Shown here: positions 19,824 to 29,136 of the stretch, one piece after another
Layout of the letters: each line of letters opens with the position of its first letter
Numbering within the stretch: the stretch's first letter is position 1
Source of the DNA: Labrys sp. KNU-23
GTDB lineage: Bacteria; Pseudomonadota; Alphaproteobacteria; Rhizobiales; Labraceae
NCBI RefSeq assembly: GCF_008330945.1
Contig: NZ_CP043488.1
Span: 2,020,501 to 2,084,500, forward strand
Direction: 5' to 3'
DNA length: 64,000 nt
The notes under the pieces: generated by a model
The model's database searches: none
What the model saw: only the letters and a program-made list of their open reading frames with translations
What the model was told of the DNA's origin: nothing
Translations under genes and position numbers: made by a program

Positions 19824-21353
19824 ATGACATCCACACCTCCCGTTCTGGCCATGCGCGGCCTCGTCAAGACCTTCGGGCCGACCCGGGCCCTCGATGACGC
19901 CTCGCTCGTGGTTGCGCCCGGTACCGTCCACGGCCTGGTCGGGCAGAATGGCGCCGGCAAGTCGACCCTGATCAAGGCCTTGGCCGGTCTCGTCAGCCCG
20001 GAAGCCGGCAGCATCGAATTCGAGGGCCGGCCGCTCGATCATCTCTCGCCCCAGAAGGCCGAGCAGCTCGGCATCGCCTTCATTCACCAGGACCGGCTGC
20101 TGGTGCCGACGGCGACCGTCGGCGAGGCCCTGTTTCTGGGGCGCGAAGCCATGGCATCGCGCCTCGGCGTCTGGCAGGCGAGCCTGCAGCGCCGGGCCGA
20201 CGAGGCCCTTCGGCACTTCTTCGGCATCACCCTGCCGCGCGGCGCGCTCATCCGCGACCTGTCGACGGCGCAGCAGCAGATCGTCCAGATCACGCGGGCG
20301 CTGCTGGCCAAACCCCGCCTCATCGTCTTCGACGAACCGACGGCTGCGCTCGCCAAGCGCGAGGTCGAGAGCCTGTTCGCCGCCATCGCGCAATTGAAGG
20401 CGCGCGGCCTCACCAGCATCTACATCTCGCATTACCTCGCCGAGATCGAGCGCATCTGCGATGTCGTGACCATCATGCGCAATGGCCGGGACGTCGCCCA
20501 TCTCGAACCCGCGCGCACGACCATCGGCGAGATCACCCGCCTGATGGTCGATCGGGACGTCAAGGACCTCTTCCCCAAGCATCGCGCCGAGCGCGGCAGG
20601 CCCGTACTGTCCGTTGCCGGCCTCGGTGCGCCGCCGGCCTTTGCCGATGTGTCCCTCATCGTGCATCGCGGCGAGGTGGTCGGGCTGACCGGGCTGCTCG
20701 GCTCAGGGGCCAAGGAGCTCGTCCAGGCCCTGTTCGGGCTGCGGCCGGCGCGGGCAGGCACGATCGAGGTCGACGGTCGCGTGCGGCGTCTCTCCAGCCC
20801 GGTGGCGGCGGCGCAGGCAGGTCTCGCTCTGGTGCCGGAGGATCGCCGCGCCCAGGGCGTGGCGCTCGGCCTCTCCATCCGCGAGAACGCCACCCTCGCC
20901 AGCCTCGGCCAGATCACGCGTTTAGGCTGGCTCGACCGCGCCGGCGAACGTTCGAAGGTGTCCAGGCTGATCGAGGCGCTCAAGATCAAGGCCAGCAGCG
21001 AGGATGCAGCCGTGCGCACCCTCAGCGGCGGTAACCAGCAGAAGGTGGTGATCGCCAAATGGCTGGCCCGCCGCTCCGACATCTATGTTCTCGACGAGCC
21101 GACGGTCGGGGTCGACGTCGCGGCCAAGGCCGAGATCTATCGCCTCATCGCCGAGCTTGCGGAGAAGGGCGCGGGCATCCTGCTGCTTTCGGCCGATCTC
21201 GATGAGCTCCTGGGCGTGTGCGACCGGGTCCTGGTCATGCATCGCGGCGCCGTGGTCGGAACCTATGAGACCGCGGCCACCTCATCCGATCAGCTGCTGG
21301 CCGCGGCCCTGACGGGCGCCGATCCCGGGGAAGGAGCCAGCCATGCCGCATGA
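19824..21353 (+). CDS. Ribose-type ABC transporter ATPase (RbsA-like, double domain)
   Basis: A 509-residue protein with two ATPase domains. Domain 1 has Walker A GQNGAGKST near residue 39 and Walker B LIVFDEPTAAL, but its signature is degenerate (DLSTAQQQIVQITRA). Domain 2 lacks a classical Walker A (GLLGSGAKELV), but has LSGGNQQKVVIAKWLA and IYVLDEPTVGVD. This asymmetry is normal for RbsA/MglA-type proteins, in which one site is catalytic. It overlaps the first permease by 11 bases. Confidence 0.94.
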   Translation: MTSTPPVLAMRGLVKTFGPTRALDDASLVVAPGTVHGLVGQNGAGKSTLIKALAGLVSPEAGSIEFEGRPLDHLSPQKAEQLGIAFIHQDRLLVPTATVGEALFLGREAMASRLGVWQASLQRRADEALRHFFGITLPRGALIRDLSTAQQQIVQITRALLAKPRLIVFDEPTAALAKREVESLFAAIAQLKARGLTSIYISHYLAEIERICDVVTIMRNGRDVAHLEPARTTIGEITRLMVDRDVKDLFPKHRAERGRPVLSVAGLGAPPAFADVSLIVHRGEVVGLTGLLGSGAKELVQALFGLRPARAGTIEVDGRVRRLSSPVAAAQAGLALVPEDRRAQGVALGLSIRENATLASLGQITRLGWLDRAGERSKVSRLIEALKIKASSEDAAVRTLSGGNQQKVVIAKWLARRSDIYVLDEPTVGVDVAAKAEIYRLIAELAEKGAGILLLSADLDELLGVCDRVLVMHRGAVVGTYETAATSSDQLLAAALTGADPGEGASHAA

Positions 21354-22401
21354 AACCCTGGAGGCGATCGCCGCGGCGACATCGGCCTCGATCCACCCCG
21401 AGCCCCATGAAGCCAGGGCCCGCACGGGCTGGCGTGATCTCGCGGGCGGCGCCGCCGCGCGCCTGGTCCGGGCCGGCGGTCTGCTGTTCTTCCTGGCCGT
21501 GATGGCCTTCTTCGCCGTCAACGTGCCCTCCTTCGTCTCGCCCGCCAATATCGGCCTCATCCTGTCGCAATCGGCGGTGCTGGGCATCTTGGGGTTCGGC
21601 CTGACGCTGGTGCTGATCACCGGCGGCTCGGATGTGATCGCCGGCGGCATCGACCTCTCTTTGGCTGGCACGCTCGGGCTTTCGGCCGCCGTTTTCGCTT
21701 TGCTCAACCAGGCCGGCTTCCCGGACCTCGCCTGCGTGGCGGCCGCGCTCGGCGTCGGCCTCCTCGTCGGCCTGGTCAATGCGCTTGCCGTGGTCTGGCT
21801 GCGGATCCTGCCTTTGCTGGCGACCCTCGCCGCCATGAATGTCTGCGCCGGGCTGGAATTGGTGGTGACCGAGAACACCACCATTCCCGCGGCGTCACCG
21901 CTGATCGACTGGCTCGGCCTGCCCGGACCGCTCGAGATTCCCGTGCTCGGCTGGCTGCTCCTCGCCCTGTGCGCGGTCCTGGCCGTGCTGCTGCATCTCA
22001 CGCCTTTCGGTTTGCGTGCCTATGCGGTGGGTGGGCATCGCGAGGCAGCCAAGGCCGCTGGTATCGCTGTCCATCGCTATGTCGCACTGTCCTATGTCGC
22101 CAGCGGGCTGCTGGGCGGGCTGGCGGGCGTGATTTCGGTCGCCTTCCTCAACGGGGCAACCGGGGGCTCGGGGGACATGCTGCTGCCGGTGGTGGCGACG
22201 GCCTTTCTCGGCTTCATGTTTTCGCGCCGGCTGCTGCCGACGGTGGCGGGTACGCTGCTCGCCGCCGTCTTCCTGGGTGCGCTCACCAACGGCTTCCAGC
22301 TCCTCCATGTTTCGACCTACTGGGTCAACGGCATCGAGGGCGTGCTGATCCTGGCCGTCGTCGCCGCCACCGCCAATCTCGCACGCAGGAGGGCGTCATG
22401 A
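21343..22401 (+). CDS. Ribose-type ABC transporter permease (RbsC-like)
   Basis: A 352-residue inner-membrane permease with about ten helices. Diagnostic stretches are GFGLTLVLITGGSDVIAGGIDLS, where the family has ITGGIDLSVG, and the late segment AVGGHREAAKAAGIAVHRY. It starts inside the end of the ATPase gene and ends with an ATGA overlap onto the second permease, so translation of the three genes is tightly coupled. Confidence 0.92.
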   Translation: MPHETLEAIAAATSASIHPEPHEARARTGWRDLAGGAAARLVRAGGLLFFLAVMAFFAVNVPSFVSPANIGLILSQSAVLGILGFGLTLVLITGGSDVIAGGIDLSLAGTLGLSAAVFALLNQAGFPDLACVAAALGVGLLVGLVNALAVVWLRILPLLATLAAMNVCAGLELVVTENTTIPAASPLIDWLGLPGPLEIPVLGWLLLALCAVLAVLLHLTPFGLRAYAVGGHREAAKAAGIAVHRYVALSYVASGLLGGLAGVISVAFLNGATGGSGDMLLPVVATAFLGFMFSRRLLPTVAGTLLAAVFLGALTNGFQLLHVSTYWVNGIEGVLILAVVAATANLARRRAS

Positions 22402-23378
22402 GCGCCGTTGGGGCCGAAGGGCCGCGTATCCGGCCGGCATCCGAACTGCTGCGCTTCGGCATTCCGCTGGCGCTCGTGCTGGTGGTGGTCGTCTTCTCCG
22501 TGCTGGCGCCGGGCTTCCTGACGCTCGGCAACATCACCGGCGTGCTGGTCAACAATGTCGCGCTGACGGCCATCGTCGCCATCGCCATGACCCTGACGGT
22601 GGCTTCCGGCGGCACGGATCTGTCGGTGGGCACGGCGGTGGATCTCGGCAGCCTCGCCTTCGTCTCGGCGGTGTCCTCGGGCCAGCCGGTGGCGCTTGCC
22701 TGCCTCTATGGCGTCGGCGCGGGCATCGGCACCGGGCTCTTCAACGCCGTCCTGATCGCGCGGCTGTCGATCACGCCGTTCCTCGCCACCTTGGGCACGC
22801 TCTTCATCGGGCACAGCCTGCAGCAGCTCACCACCGATGGCGGCAATCCCGTCTATGTGCCGGCCGGCAGCATACCGCCTGCGCTCGCCTTCATCGGCCA
22901 TGGCACGATCCTCGGGGTGCCGGTCTCGCTGCTTCTCGTCGCGGTGCTGGCGCTCGGCGCCTGGCTCCTCCTGGAAAAGTCGAGCTTCGGCCGCACCGTC
23001 CTCGCCGTGGGCACCCAGGAGGAGGTCGCCCGCTATTCGGGTCTGCCGGTGCGGCGGATCCTGGCGATCGTCTACATCCTCTCCGGCGCCGTCGCCGCCG
23101 TGACGGGCATCCTGCTCTCGTCGAACGTCAACGCCTACGTGCCCTATTCGGGCAATGCCTATCTGCTCAACGCCATCGGCGCGGCCTTCATCGGCACCTC
23201 GCTCAGTCGCACCCGGCGCGCCAGCATTGCCGGCACGATCCTCGGCGTGCTCTTGTTCGGCTTCGTCTCCAACGGCCTGCTCTTGATCGGCTGGAACTTC
23301 TATTGGCAGCAGGTCGGCGCCGGCGTCCTGATCTTCCTCGCCCTGCTGCTGGCCTTTGCGGGCCGGCGCGAGAGCTGA
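22398..23378 (+). CDS. Second ribose-type ABC transporter permease (RbsC-like)
   Basis: A 326-residue permease starting at ATG 22398 within an ATGA overlap. It carries AMTLTVASGGTDLSVGTAVDL near residue 70 and AVGTQEEVARYSGLPVRRI near residue 210, both family hallmarks. Two different RbsC-like permeases in one operon point to a heterodimeric channel, in contrast to the homodimer of the ribose system. Confidence 0.92.
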   Translation: MSAVGAEGPRIRPASELLRFGIPLALVLVVVVFSVLAPGFLTLGNITGVLVNNVALTAIVAIAMTLTVASGGTDLSVGTAVDLGSLAFVSAVSSGQPVALACLYGVGAGIGTGLFNAVLIARLSITPFLATLGTLFIGHSLQQLTTDGGNPVYVPAGSIPPALAFIGHGTILGVPVSLLLVAVLALGAWLLLEKSSFGRTVLAVGTQEEVARYSGLPVRRILAIVYILSGAVAAVTGILLSSNVNAYVPYSGNAYLLNAIGAAFIGTSLSRTRRASIAGTILGVLLFGFVSNGLLLIGWNFYWQQVGAGVLIFLALLLAFAGRRES

Positions 23379-23396
23379 GACGAGCGCGGCGGGAGG

Positions 23397-23810
23397 CTAG
23401 CCCACGCTAGGCGCCGTCGCAAGGGCCAGCGCACGGTCGCGCGTCAGGGCGGCGAGGGGCAGCGGGCCGGGTGCCCTGGGGTCGACCCAAGCGATTTCCT
23501 CGATCTCGGCGGTGGCGGCGACAGGCTCGGCAATGTCGAGGCGGAAGATCTCGGCCTCGACCATCCTGTCGTCCTCATGCGCCGCCGGGGCCTCGAACCG
23601 GCCGAGATAGACGGGCTTGCCCGGATCGACCGCGAGGTCGATCTCCTCGGCGAGCTCGCGGCACAGGGCCTGGCGGGGCTGCTCACCGGGCTCGATCTTG
23701 CCGCCCGGCTGCATGAAGGCCGATGTCCCTCGTTTTCTGACCAGGAGTGTCATACCGTCGGGCCTGATGATGACGGCGGCTGCAATACGAATCGCATCGG
23801 AGGAGGGCAT
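23397..23810 (-). CDS. NUDIX hydrolase
   Basis: A 137-residue pyrophosphohydrolase that splits nucleoside diphosphates linked to a variable group. The NUDIX box begins at GKIEPGEQPRQALCRELAEE near residue 37 and has the catalytic REL-EE core. The start MPSSDAIRIAAAVIIRPDGM is preceded by 13 bases of spacer and the gene converges on the transporter operon, 18 bases from its last stop. The specific substrate cannot be read; it resembles small MutT-like house-cleaning enzymes. Confidence 0.9.
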   Translation of the reverse strand: MPSSDAIRIAAAVIIRPDGMTLLVRKRGTSAFMQPGGKIEPGEQPRQALCRELAEEIDLAVDPGKPVYLGRFEAPAAHEDDRMVEAEIFRLDIAEPVAATAEIEEIAWVDPRAPGPLPLAALTRDRALALATAPSVG

Positions 23811-23905
23811 GGCGCTATCCTAGGCGATATCCCGGCAGCCATCCATATTTTGGGAGATCGGGGTGGAGGATGAAGGCCAGGCTGGTGTCATGACGGGGCG
23901 CGGCG

Positions 23906-24817
23906 ATGCGTAACCTGCCGCTCGGCGTGCTGCGCACCTTCGAGGCGGCGGCGCGCCATGAAAGCCTGACCCGGGCCGCCGGCGAGCTCGCCTTGACCGA
24001 CAGCGCCGTCAGCCACCAGCTGCGCCGGCTGGAGGAGGTGCTGGGCTATCCGCTCTTCCACAAGGCCGGGCGCGGCGTGGTGCTCACCGATGCCGGCCGG
24101 ATCTTCGCCAAGACGGTCTCGGCCGCGCTGCAGGACATCACCAACACGGCGCTGCGCCTGTCGGAGGCGGACCAGGACGGCGGGCGCATCGGCATTGCCT
24201 GCCCGCCGATGTTCGCCAGCGGCTGGCTCGCCAAGAACCTCGCCGATTTCTGCCAGGACCACCTTGCCGTCGAATGCCATATCAAGCTCACCGAGAACCA
24301 CCGCATCCATGAGCTGGTGGATGCCGATATCGGCATCGTCTTCGGCGCCGGCGGCTGGGACGATAAATGGTCGGCGCAGCTCGCCCATGTCAGCATCATG
24401 CCGGTCTGCAGCCCGACCTTGTTCCAGCGCATCGGCCGGCGCATCACCAGCCCGCTGGAGCTGCGCAGCGCCATCCTGCTGCATTGGGACGACGGCGCCG
24501 AATGGCGGCGCTGGCTCTCCGAAGCCGGCGAGCGCGATTTCAGCCCCTATAGCCGCCACCTCTATTGCAGCGATCTCGGCATGGCGATCGACCTCGCCAT
24601 CAACGGCACCGGCGTCGCCCTGGCGAGCGACACGCTCTCGGGCGCGGATGTCCGGAACGGCACGCTGCTGCGGCCCTTCTCCACCGCCATCGACGCCTTC
24701 GGTGGCTGGTATGTCGTCTCCACCCATGCCGGCCTGCAGCGCTCGGGCGTACGGCTCTTCCTGCGCTGGCTGCTGGCGCGCTTCGGCAAGGATGCCGCCG
24801 CCTGGCAAATCGGTTGA
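23906..24817 (+). CDS. LysR-type regulator (GcvA-like)
   Basis: A 303-residue transcription factor with an N-terminal winged helix (LGVLRTFEAAARHESLTRAAGELALTDSAVSHQ in parts, residues 4-40) and a LysR ligand-binding domain from about residue 90. It resembles the GcvA subgroup, whose members regulate amino acid metabolism. It is encoded upstream of, and in the same direction as, the amino acid importer and agmatinase genes, so it is the likely regulator of that operon, responding to an amino acid or guanidino compound. Confidence 0.92.
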   Translation: MRNLPLGVLRTFEAAARHESLTRAAGELALTDSAVSHQLRRLEEVLGYPLFHKAGRGVVLTDAGRIFAKTVSAALQDITNTALRLSEADQDGGRIGIACPPMFASGWLAKNLADFCQDHLAVECHIKLTENHRIHELVDADIGIVFGAGGWDDKWSAQLAHVSIMPVCSPTLFQRIGRRITSPLELRSAILLHWDDGAEWRRWLSEAGERDFSPYSRHLYCSDLGMAIDLAINGTGVALASDTLSGADVRNGTLLRPFSTAIDAFGGWYVVSTHAGLQRSGVRLFLRWLLARFGKDAAAWQIG

Positions 24818-25064
24818 CTGGGTGGTGTACAGTTGAGATCCATTCAGGAATTGGCCGGATAAGCCACTCGGCTATGCCTCCTTCGCAGGCAATCTGCCCT
24901 GGGAATGCACAATAGATGAAATGACGTCATCTATTTGATGATCAAATATCAATTGCCCCAGGCTGGCCTTCTGATTTTATGAGCACCGTCGCGATTGGAC
25001 GGACAAGTCCGGCGCAGGAGAGGGGTCTTGGTGGCGGACGAACGCGGCCGGATTGGGAAGAAGC
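24818..25064 (+). promoter_or_regulatory. Operator-like inverted repeats upstream of the amino acid importer
   Basis: This 247-base leader is AT-rich near 24905-24955 and holds two overlapping dyads. The first pairs AATAGATGA (24911-24919) with TCATCTATT (24927-24935). The second pairs ATTTGAT (24933-24939) with ATCAAAT (24941-24947). They are good candidates for binding by the LysR protein just upstream or another regulator. No assignment to a known operator consensus is claimed. Confidence 0.5.
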
Positions 25065-25835
25065 ATGCACAAGCTGGCCGTGGACGGTATCCGCAAATCC
25101 TATGGCAAGGTCGAGGTCCTCAAGGGCGTGTCGCTCCAGGCCGCGGCGGGTGACGTCATCAGCATCATCGGGGCCAGCGGCTCGGGCAAGAGCACCTTCC
25201 TGCGCTGCATCAATTTCCTCGAGCGCCCCACCGCCGGCAGCATCGTCATCGACGGCGAGGCGCTGAAGACGGTCAAGGACGGCGACGGTTTCCTCAGGGC
25301 CACCGACAAGAGGCAGCTCCAGCGCATGCGCAGCCGCCTCGCCATGGTATTCCAGAATTTCTGCCTGTGGTCGCATATGAGCGTCATCGACAATGTCATC
25401 GAGGCGCCGATCAGCGTGCTCGGCGTCTCCAGGGCGGAAGCGACCGAGCGGGCCAAGGCCAATCTCGCCAAGGTCGGCCTCGGCCAGGAGGTGCTGCAGC
25501 GCTATCCCGCCCATCTCTCCGGCGGCCAGCAGCAGCGCGTGGCGATCGCCCGGGCCCTCAGCATGAACCCCGACGTGATGCTGTTCGACGAGCCGACCTC
25601 GGCGCTCGATCCGGAATTGGTGAGCGAGGTGCTCAAGGTCATGCAGGCCCTCGCCGAGGAGGGACGCACCATGATCGTGGTGACGCATGAGATGGGCTTT
25701 GCCCGCCATGCCTCCAGCCGCGTCGTCTTCCTGCACAACGGCGCCATCGAGGAAGAGGGCCCGCCCGAGGCCGTTTTCACCGATGCCCGCAGTGACAGGC
25801 TGCGGCAATTCCTTGCCGGGCGTCTGAAGCATTAG
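25065..25835 (+). CDS. Polar amino acid ABC transporter ATPase (HisP/GlnQ-like)
   Basis: A 256-residue ATPase with Walker [10 protein letters not shown] near residue 37, Q-loop [14 protein letters not shown], signature [15 protein letters not shown] and Walker [17 protein letters not shown]. These match amino acid importers of the HisP/ArtP/GlnQ family. ATG 25065 has a GGAAG ribosome site five bases upstream and is preferred over the in-frame TTG at 25053. It leads a five-gene operon that ends with the agmatinase-like gene. Confidence 0.93.
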   Translation: MHKLAVDGIRKSYGKVEVLKGVSLQAAAGDVISIIGASGSGKSTFLRCINFLERPTAGSIVIDGEALKTVKDGDGFLRATDKRQLQRMRSRLAMVFQNFCLWSHMSVIDNVIEAPISVLGVSRAEATERAKANLAKVGLGQEVLQRYPAHLSGGQQQRVAIARALSMNPDVMLFDEPTSALDPELVSEVLKVMQALAEEGRTMIVVTHEMGFARHASSRVVFLHNGAIEEEGPPEAVFTDARSDRLRQFLAGRLKH

Positions 25836-25845
25836 CCATCGCTTC

Positions 25846-25868
25846 ACCCTCCCCCTCCAGGGGAGGGT
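25846..25868 (+). terminator. GC-rich intercistronic hairpin
   Basis: Nine-base arms (25846-25854 and 25860-25868) enclose a five-base loop, ten bases after the ATPase stop and before the binding-protein gene. It is followed by AAATC and not a U-run, so it may act as an mRNA stability element or a partial terminator. It also resembles a palindromic repeat unit. Confidence 0.45.
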
Positions 25869-25937
25869 AAATCGACCCCACCAAGGCCGGTGGAAACCGG
25901 CTCCCGCAACGACAGATCCCATCCCGAGAGACCCAAC

Positions 25938-26717
25938 ATGAGCATTCGCATCAGAAACGCCGTCGCCGCCCTCCTGCTCGGCCTTGCCGCTTCCGGCGCC
26001 CAGGCCCTCACGGCCCAGGCCGCCGACAAGATCAAGATCGCCACCGACGCCACCTTCCCGCCCTTCGAATCGATCGATGCCAACGGCAAGCTGGTCGGCT
26101 ACGACGTCGAGCTGATGCAGGCGATCTGCGAGGCCGCCAAGCTCGACTGCGACATCTTCAACGCCGCCTGGGACGGCATGATCCCCGGCCTGATCGACGG
26201 TAAATATGATGCGCTGATCTCCCAGCTCACCGTCACCGAGAAGCGCCGCAAGGTGATCGCCTTCTCCGACATCTACAACCACCCGATCTTCCGCTTCGTG
26301 GCCAAGAAGGGCGCCTCCTTCGAGTTCACGCCCGAGGGCATGGCCGGCAAGACCATCGCGGTGCAGACCGGCACGCCGATGGATGCCTATGTCACCAGCC
26401 ATTTCCCCAAGGCGACCATCAAGCGCTACGACACCGGCAGCGCTCCCTATCTGGAGCTGAGCGCCGGCCGCGCCGAGCTCCATATCAGCTACCAGGCCCA
26501 GATCAGCGCCAGCTTCCTGAAGTCGGACGCCGGCAAGGATTACGAGCTGGTCGGCCCGCAGCTCACCGGCAAGGACGCCAAGGAGTTCGGCGAGGGCGTC
26601 GCCATCGCCATCGGCAAGAAGAACACCGCTTTGGTGGCCGAGATCAACAAGGGCCTCGCCATCCTCAGGGACAACGGCACGCTCAAGGCGTTGGACGCCA
26701 AATATTTCGGCGAATGA
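25938..26717 (+). CDS. Polar amino acid ABC transporter substrate-binding protein
   Basis: A 259-residue periplasmic binding protein of family 3. It starts at ATG 25938 with a signal peptide ending around AQAADKI. The mature chain begins IKIATDATFPPFESIDANGK and continues GYDVELMQAICE, the classic pattern of arginine/ornithine/histidine binding proteins. Given the agmatinase gene in the same operon, arginine, agmatine or a related guanidino compound is a reasonable ligand; this is inference. Confidence 0.93.
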   Translation: MSIRIRNAVAALLLGLAASGAQALTAQAADKIKIATDATFPPFESIDANGKLVGYDVELMQAICEAAKLDCDIFNAAWDGMIPGLIDGKYDALISQLTVTEKRRKVIAFSDIYNHPIFRFVAKKGASFEFTPEGMAGKTIAVQTGTPMDAYVTSHFPKATIKRYDTGSAPYLELSAGRAELHISYQAQISASFLKSDAGKDYELVGPQLTGKDAKEFGEGVAIAIGKKNTALVAEINKGLAILRDNGTLKALDAKYFGE

Positions 26718-26723
26718 CCGGAC

Positions 26724-27413
26724 ATGATCCTCGATTTCGTCCGCACGATCCTGGCGGCAGGGGCGATCACCCTGCTGCTTGCCTTCGCCTCGCTGGTGGT
26801 GGCCGTCCTGCTCGGCCTCGGCGCGGCCCTGTGCAAGGTCTCGCGCCATAGGACGCTGGCGGCCGTTGCGGGGATCTACACCTTCGTGGTGCGCGGCATC
26901 CCCGATCTCGTCATGATGCTGCTGGTCTTCTACAGCCTGCCCTCCTTCATCGGCCAGGTCGCCGAATGGCTCGGCTTCGACATCCAGGTCGAATTCTCCC
27001 CGCTCGGGGCCGGCATCGCCACGCTCGGCCTGATCTTCGGCGCCTACATGACCGAGACCTTCAAGAGCGCGCTTCTCAACATTCCGCGCGGCCAGATCGA
27101 GGCGGCCGAGGCCTATGGGCTCGGGCGCACCCGCATCTTCACCCGCATCGTGCTGCCGCAGATGATCCGCCTGGCGCTGCCCGGCTTCACCAACAACTGG
27201 CTGGTGCTGGTCAAGGCGACGGCTTTGGTCTCCCTCATCGGCCTGCAGGACGTGATGTTCCGCGCCAAGGGGGCCGCCGAGGCCACCGGCAAGCCCTTCA
27301 CCTTCTACCTGGTCGCCGGCGGCTTCTATCTCGCCATCACCATCCTCTCCATGCTGGTGCTGGCCTGGCTGGCGCGGCGCTACGAACGCGGCACAAGGAA
27401 GCTGGCGCCATGA
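26724..27413 (+). CDS. Amino acid ABC transporter permease (HisQ/ArtQ-like)
   Basis: A 229-residue inner-membrane permease with five helices. Family marks include VVRGIPDLVMMLLVFY near residue 54 and the coupling loop IPRGQIEAAEAYGLGRTRIF. It follows the binding protein by six bases and ends with an ATGA overlap onto the next permease. Confidence 0.92.
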   Translation: MILDFVRTILAAGAITLLLAFASLVVAVLLGLGAALCKVSRHRTLAAVAGIYTFVVRGIPDLVMMLLVFYSLPSFIGQVAEWLGFDIQVEFSPLGAGIATLGLIFGAYMTETFKSALLNIPRGQIEAAEAYGLGRTRIFTRIVLPQMIRLALPGFTNNWLVLVKATALVSLIGLQDVMFRAKGAAEATGKPFTFYLVAGGFYLAITILSMLVLAWLARRYERGTRKLAP

Positions 27414-28102
27414 ACTGGGACGTCATTGCCGAAAACCTCGGCCTCTATGCCGAGGGCGCCCAGCTGACGCTGGTCCTCACCGTCGCGTCCCTGGCGATCT
27501 CCTTCTGCCTTGCCATCCCGCTTTCCTTCGCGCGCAACAGCGCCAACCGGCTGATCCGCAGCCTGGTCTTCGCCTATACGCTGGTGTTCCGCGGCACACC
27601 GCTCCTGGTGCAGCTCTTCCTGATCTATTTCGGCCTCGCCCAGTTCGAGCTCGTGCGCGCCAGCCTGCTCTGGCCCTGGCTCTCCAGCCCGCTCGTCTGC
27701 GTGCTGATCGCCTTCGTGCTCAACACCACCGCCTACACCACCGAGATCTTCGCCGGGGCGCTGCGCCACATCCCGCCCGGCGAGGTGGAGGCCGCCACCG
27801 CCTATGGCATGTCCGGCTGGACCCGGGCGCGGCGCATCCTGGTGCCGGCGATGCTGACGCGGGCGCTGCCGCTCTATGGCAACGAGACCATCATGATGCT
27901 GCACGCCACCTCGCTCGCCAGCACCGTCACCTTGCTGGAGACCACCGGCGTCGCCCGCATGATCACGCTGAACTACTACATCCAGTTCGAGCCCTATGTC
28001 GCGGCCGCGATCGTCTACCTCGTCCTGACCTTCGTCCTGGTCGGCGCCTTCCGCCTCGTCGAGCGCCGCTGGGCCGGCTACCTCGACGTCCGCCCGTCCT
28101 GA
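27410..28102 (+). CDS. Amino acid ABC transporter permease (HisM/ArtM-like)
   Basis: A 230-residue permease starting at ATG 27410 inside the overlap with the preceding permease. It shows FRGTPLLVQLFLIYFGLAQF near residue 62 and the coupling segment IPPGEVEAATAYGMSGWTRA, typical of HisM-type subunits. Together with 26724-27413 it forms the heterodimeric channel of the importer. Confidence 0.92.
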   Translation: MNWDVIAENLGLYAEGAQLTLVLTVASLAISFCLAIPLSFARNSANRLIRSLVFAYTLVFRGTPLLVQLFLIYFGLAQFELVRASLLWPWLSSPLVCVLIAFVLNTTAYTTEIFAGALRHIPPGEVEAATAYGMSGWTRARRILVPAMLTRALPLYGNETIMMLHATSLASTVTLLETTGVARMITLNYYIQFEPYVAAAIVYLVLTFVLVGAFRLVERRWAGYLDVRPS

Positions 28103-28176
28103 GGCCTTCGCCCCGTCATTCCCCCATTATCCAACCCGATGCCGCCCATAGGCGGCCCGCATAGAGGACCCTTGTC

Positions 28177-29136
28177 ATGAACCAGAAAGCCGATCTCGGC
28201 GCGCTGTTCGGCGCGGCGGCCGATACGCAAACCTTCCTTGGCCTGGAGGAATGCCGCGACCTTGCCACGCTCACCGCCCCGATCGCCCTGATCGGCGCGC
28301 CCTGCGCCACGCCCTACCGCTCCGTCGGCGCCTATTGCCGCAACGCGCCCGACGCCCTGCGCCGCGCCACCGCCGCCTTCACCGCCAATGTCGACCGCCA
28401 TGATTTCGACAATGGCGGCAAGGTCTTCCCGGAGCCGCGCCTGCGCGCCGTCGATTGCGGCAACCTGCCCTATGACGAGAGCGACGGCGCCGCCAACCGC
28501 GCCGCGATCGCCGCCGCCGTCAAGGCGATCCGCGCCCGCGGCGCGGTGCCGATCGTGCTGGGGGGCGACGATTCCATCCCCATCCCCATGCTCGAAGCCC
28601 TGGGGGCGGAGGCGGGCGCCCGCTACACCATCCTGCAGATCGATGCCCATATCGACTGGCGCGAGGTGCATATGGACGAGCGCCTCGGCCTCTCCTCCAC
28701 CATGCGCCGGGCGTCGGAAATGCCCCATATCGAACGCATCATCCAGGTGGGCGCCCGTGGCATCGGCTCGGCCGCGACCAGCGACTATGAGGATGCGCTG
28801 GCCTGGGGCGTCAAGTTCGTGCCGGCCCATGACCTGCACCGCCAGGGCGTCGAGGCCGCACTCGACCTCATCCCCGAAGGCAGCCGCATCGTCATCTGCA
28901 TCGACGCCGACGCCCTCGACCCGGCTTTGGTGCCCGGCGTCATCGGCCGCGCCCCGGGGGGCCTCACCTATTACCAGCTCGTCGACCTCATCAAGGGCGC
29001 CGCTCGCCGTGGCCGCATCGAGGCGATGGACTTCGTGGAATTCATGCCCGAGCGCGATGTGGACGGCATCGGCGCGCTGACCTTCGCGCGGGCGATCACC
29101 ACGGCGCTGGGCGTGATTGCCCGGCAGAGGGGGTGA
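28177..29136 (+). CDS. Agmatinase-like ureohydrolase (arginase family)
   Basis: A 319-residue cytoplasmic binuclear metallohydrolase that would split urea from agmatine or another guanidino compound. Metal-site motifs are IDAHIDW and CIDADALDP. The first family motif, usually GGDHS, reads GGDDS here (residues 129-133), so one metal-binding histidine is replaced by aspartate. It follows the amino acid importer by 74 bases on the same strand. The altered ligand suggests a changed substrate or metal preference compared with standard SpeB. A broken copy of its 3' third occurs at 31621-31987. Confidence 0.85.
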   Translation: MNQKADLGALFGAAADTQTFLGLEECRDLATLTAPIALIGAPCATPYRSVGAYCRNAPDALRRATAAFTANVDRHDFDNGGKVFPEPRLRAVDCGNLPYDESDGAANRAAIAAAVKAIRARGAVPIVLGGDDSIPIPMLEALGAEAGARYTILQIDAHIDWREVHMDERLGLSSTMRRASEMPHIERIIQVGARGIGSAATSDYEDALAWGVKFVPAHDLHRQGVEAALDLIPEGSRIVICIDADALDPALVPGVIGRAPGGLTYYQLVDLIKGAARRGRIEAMDFVEFMPERDVDGIGALTFARAITTALGVIARQRG

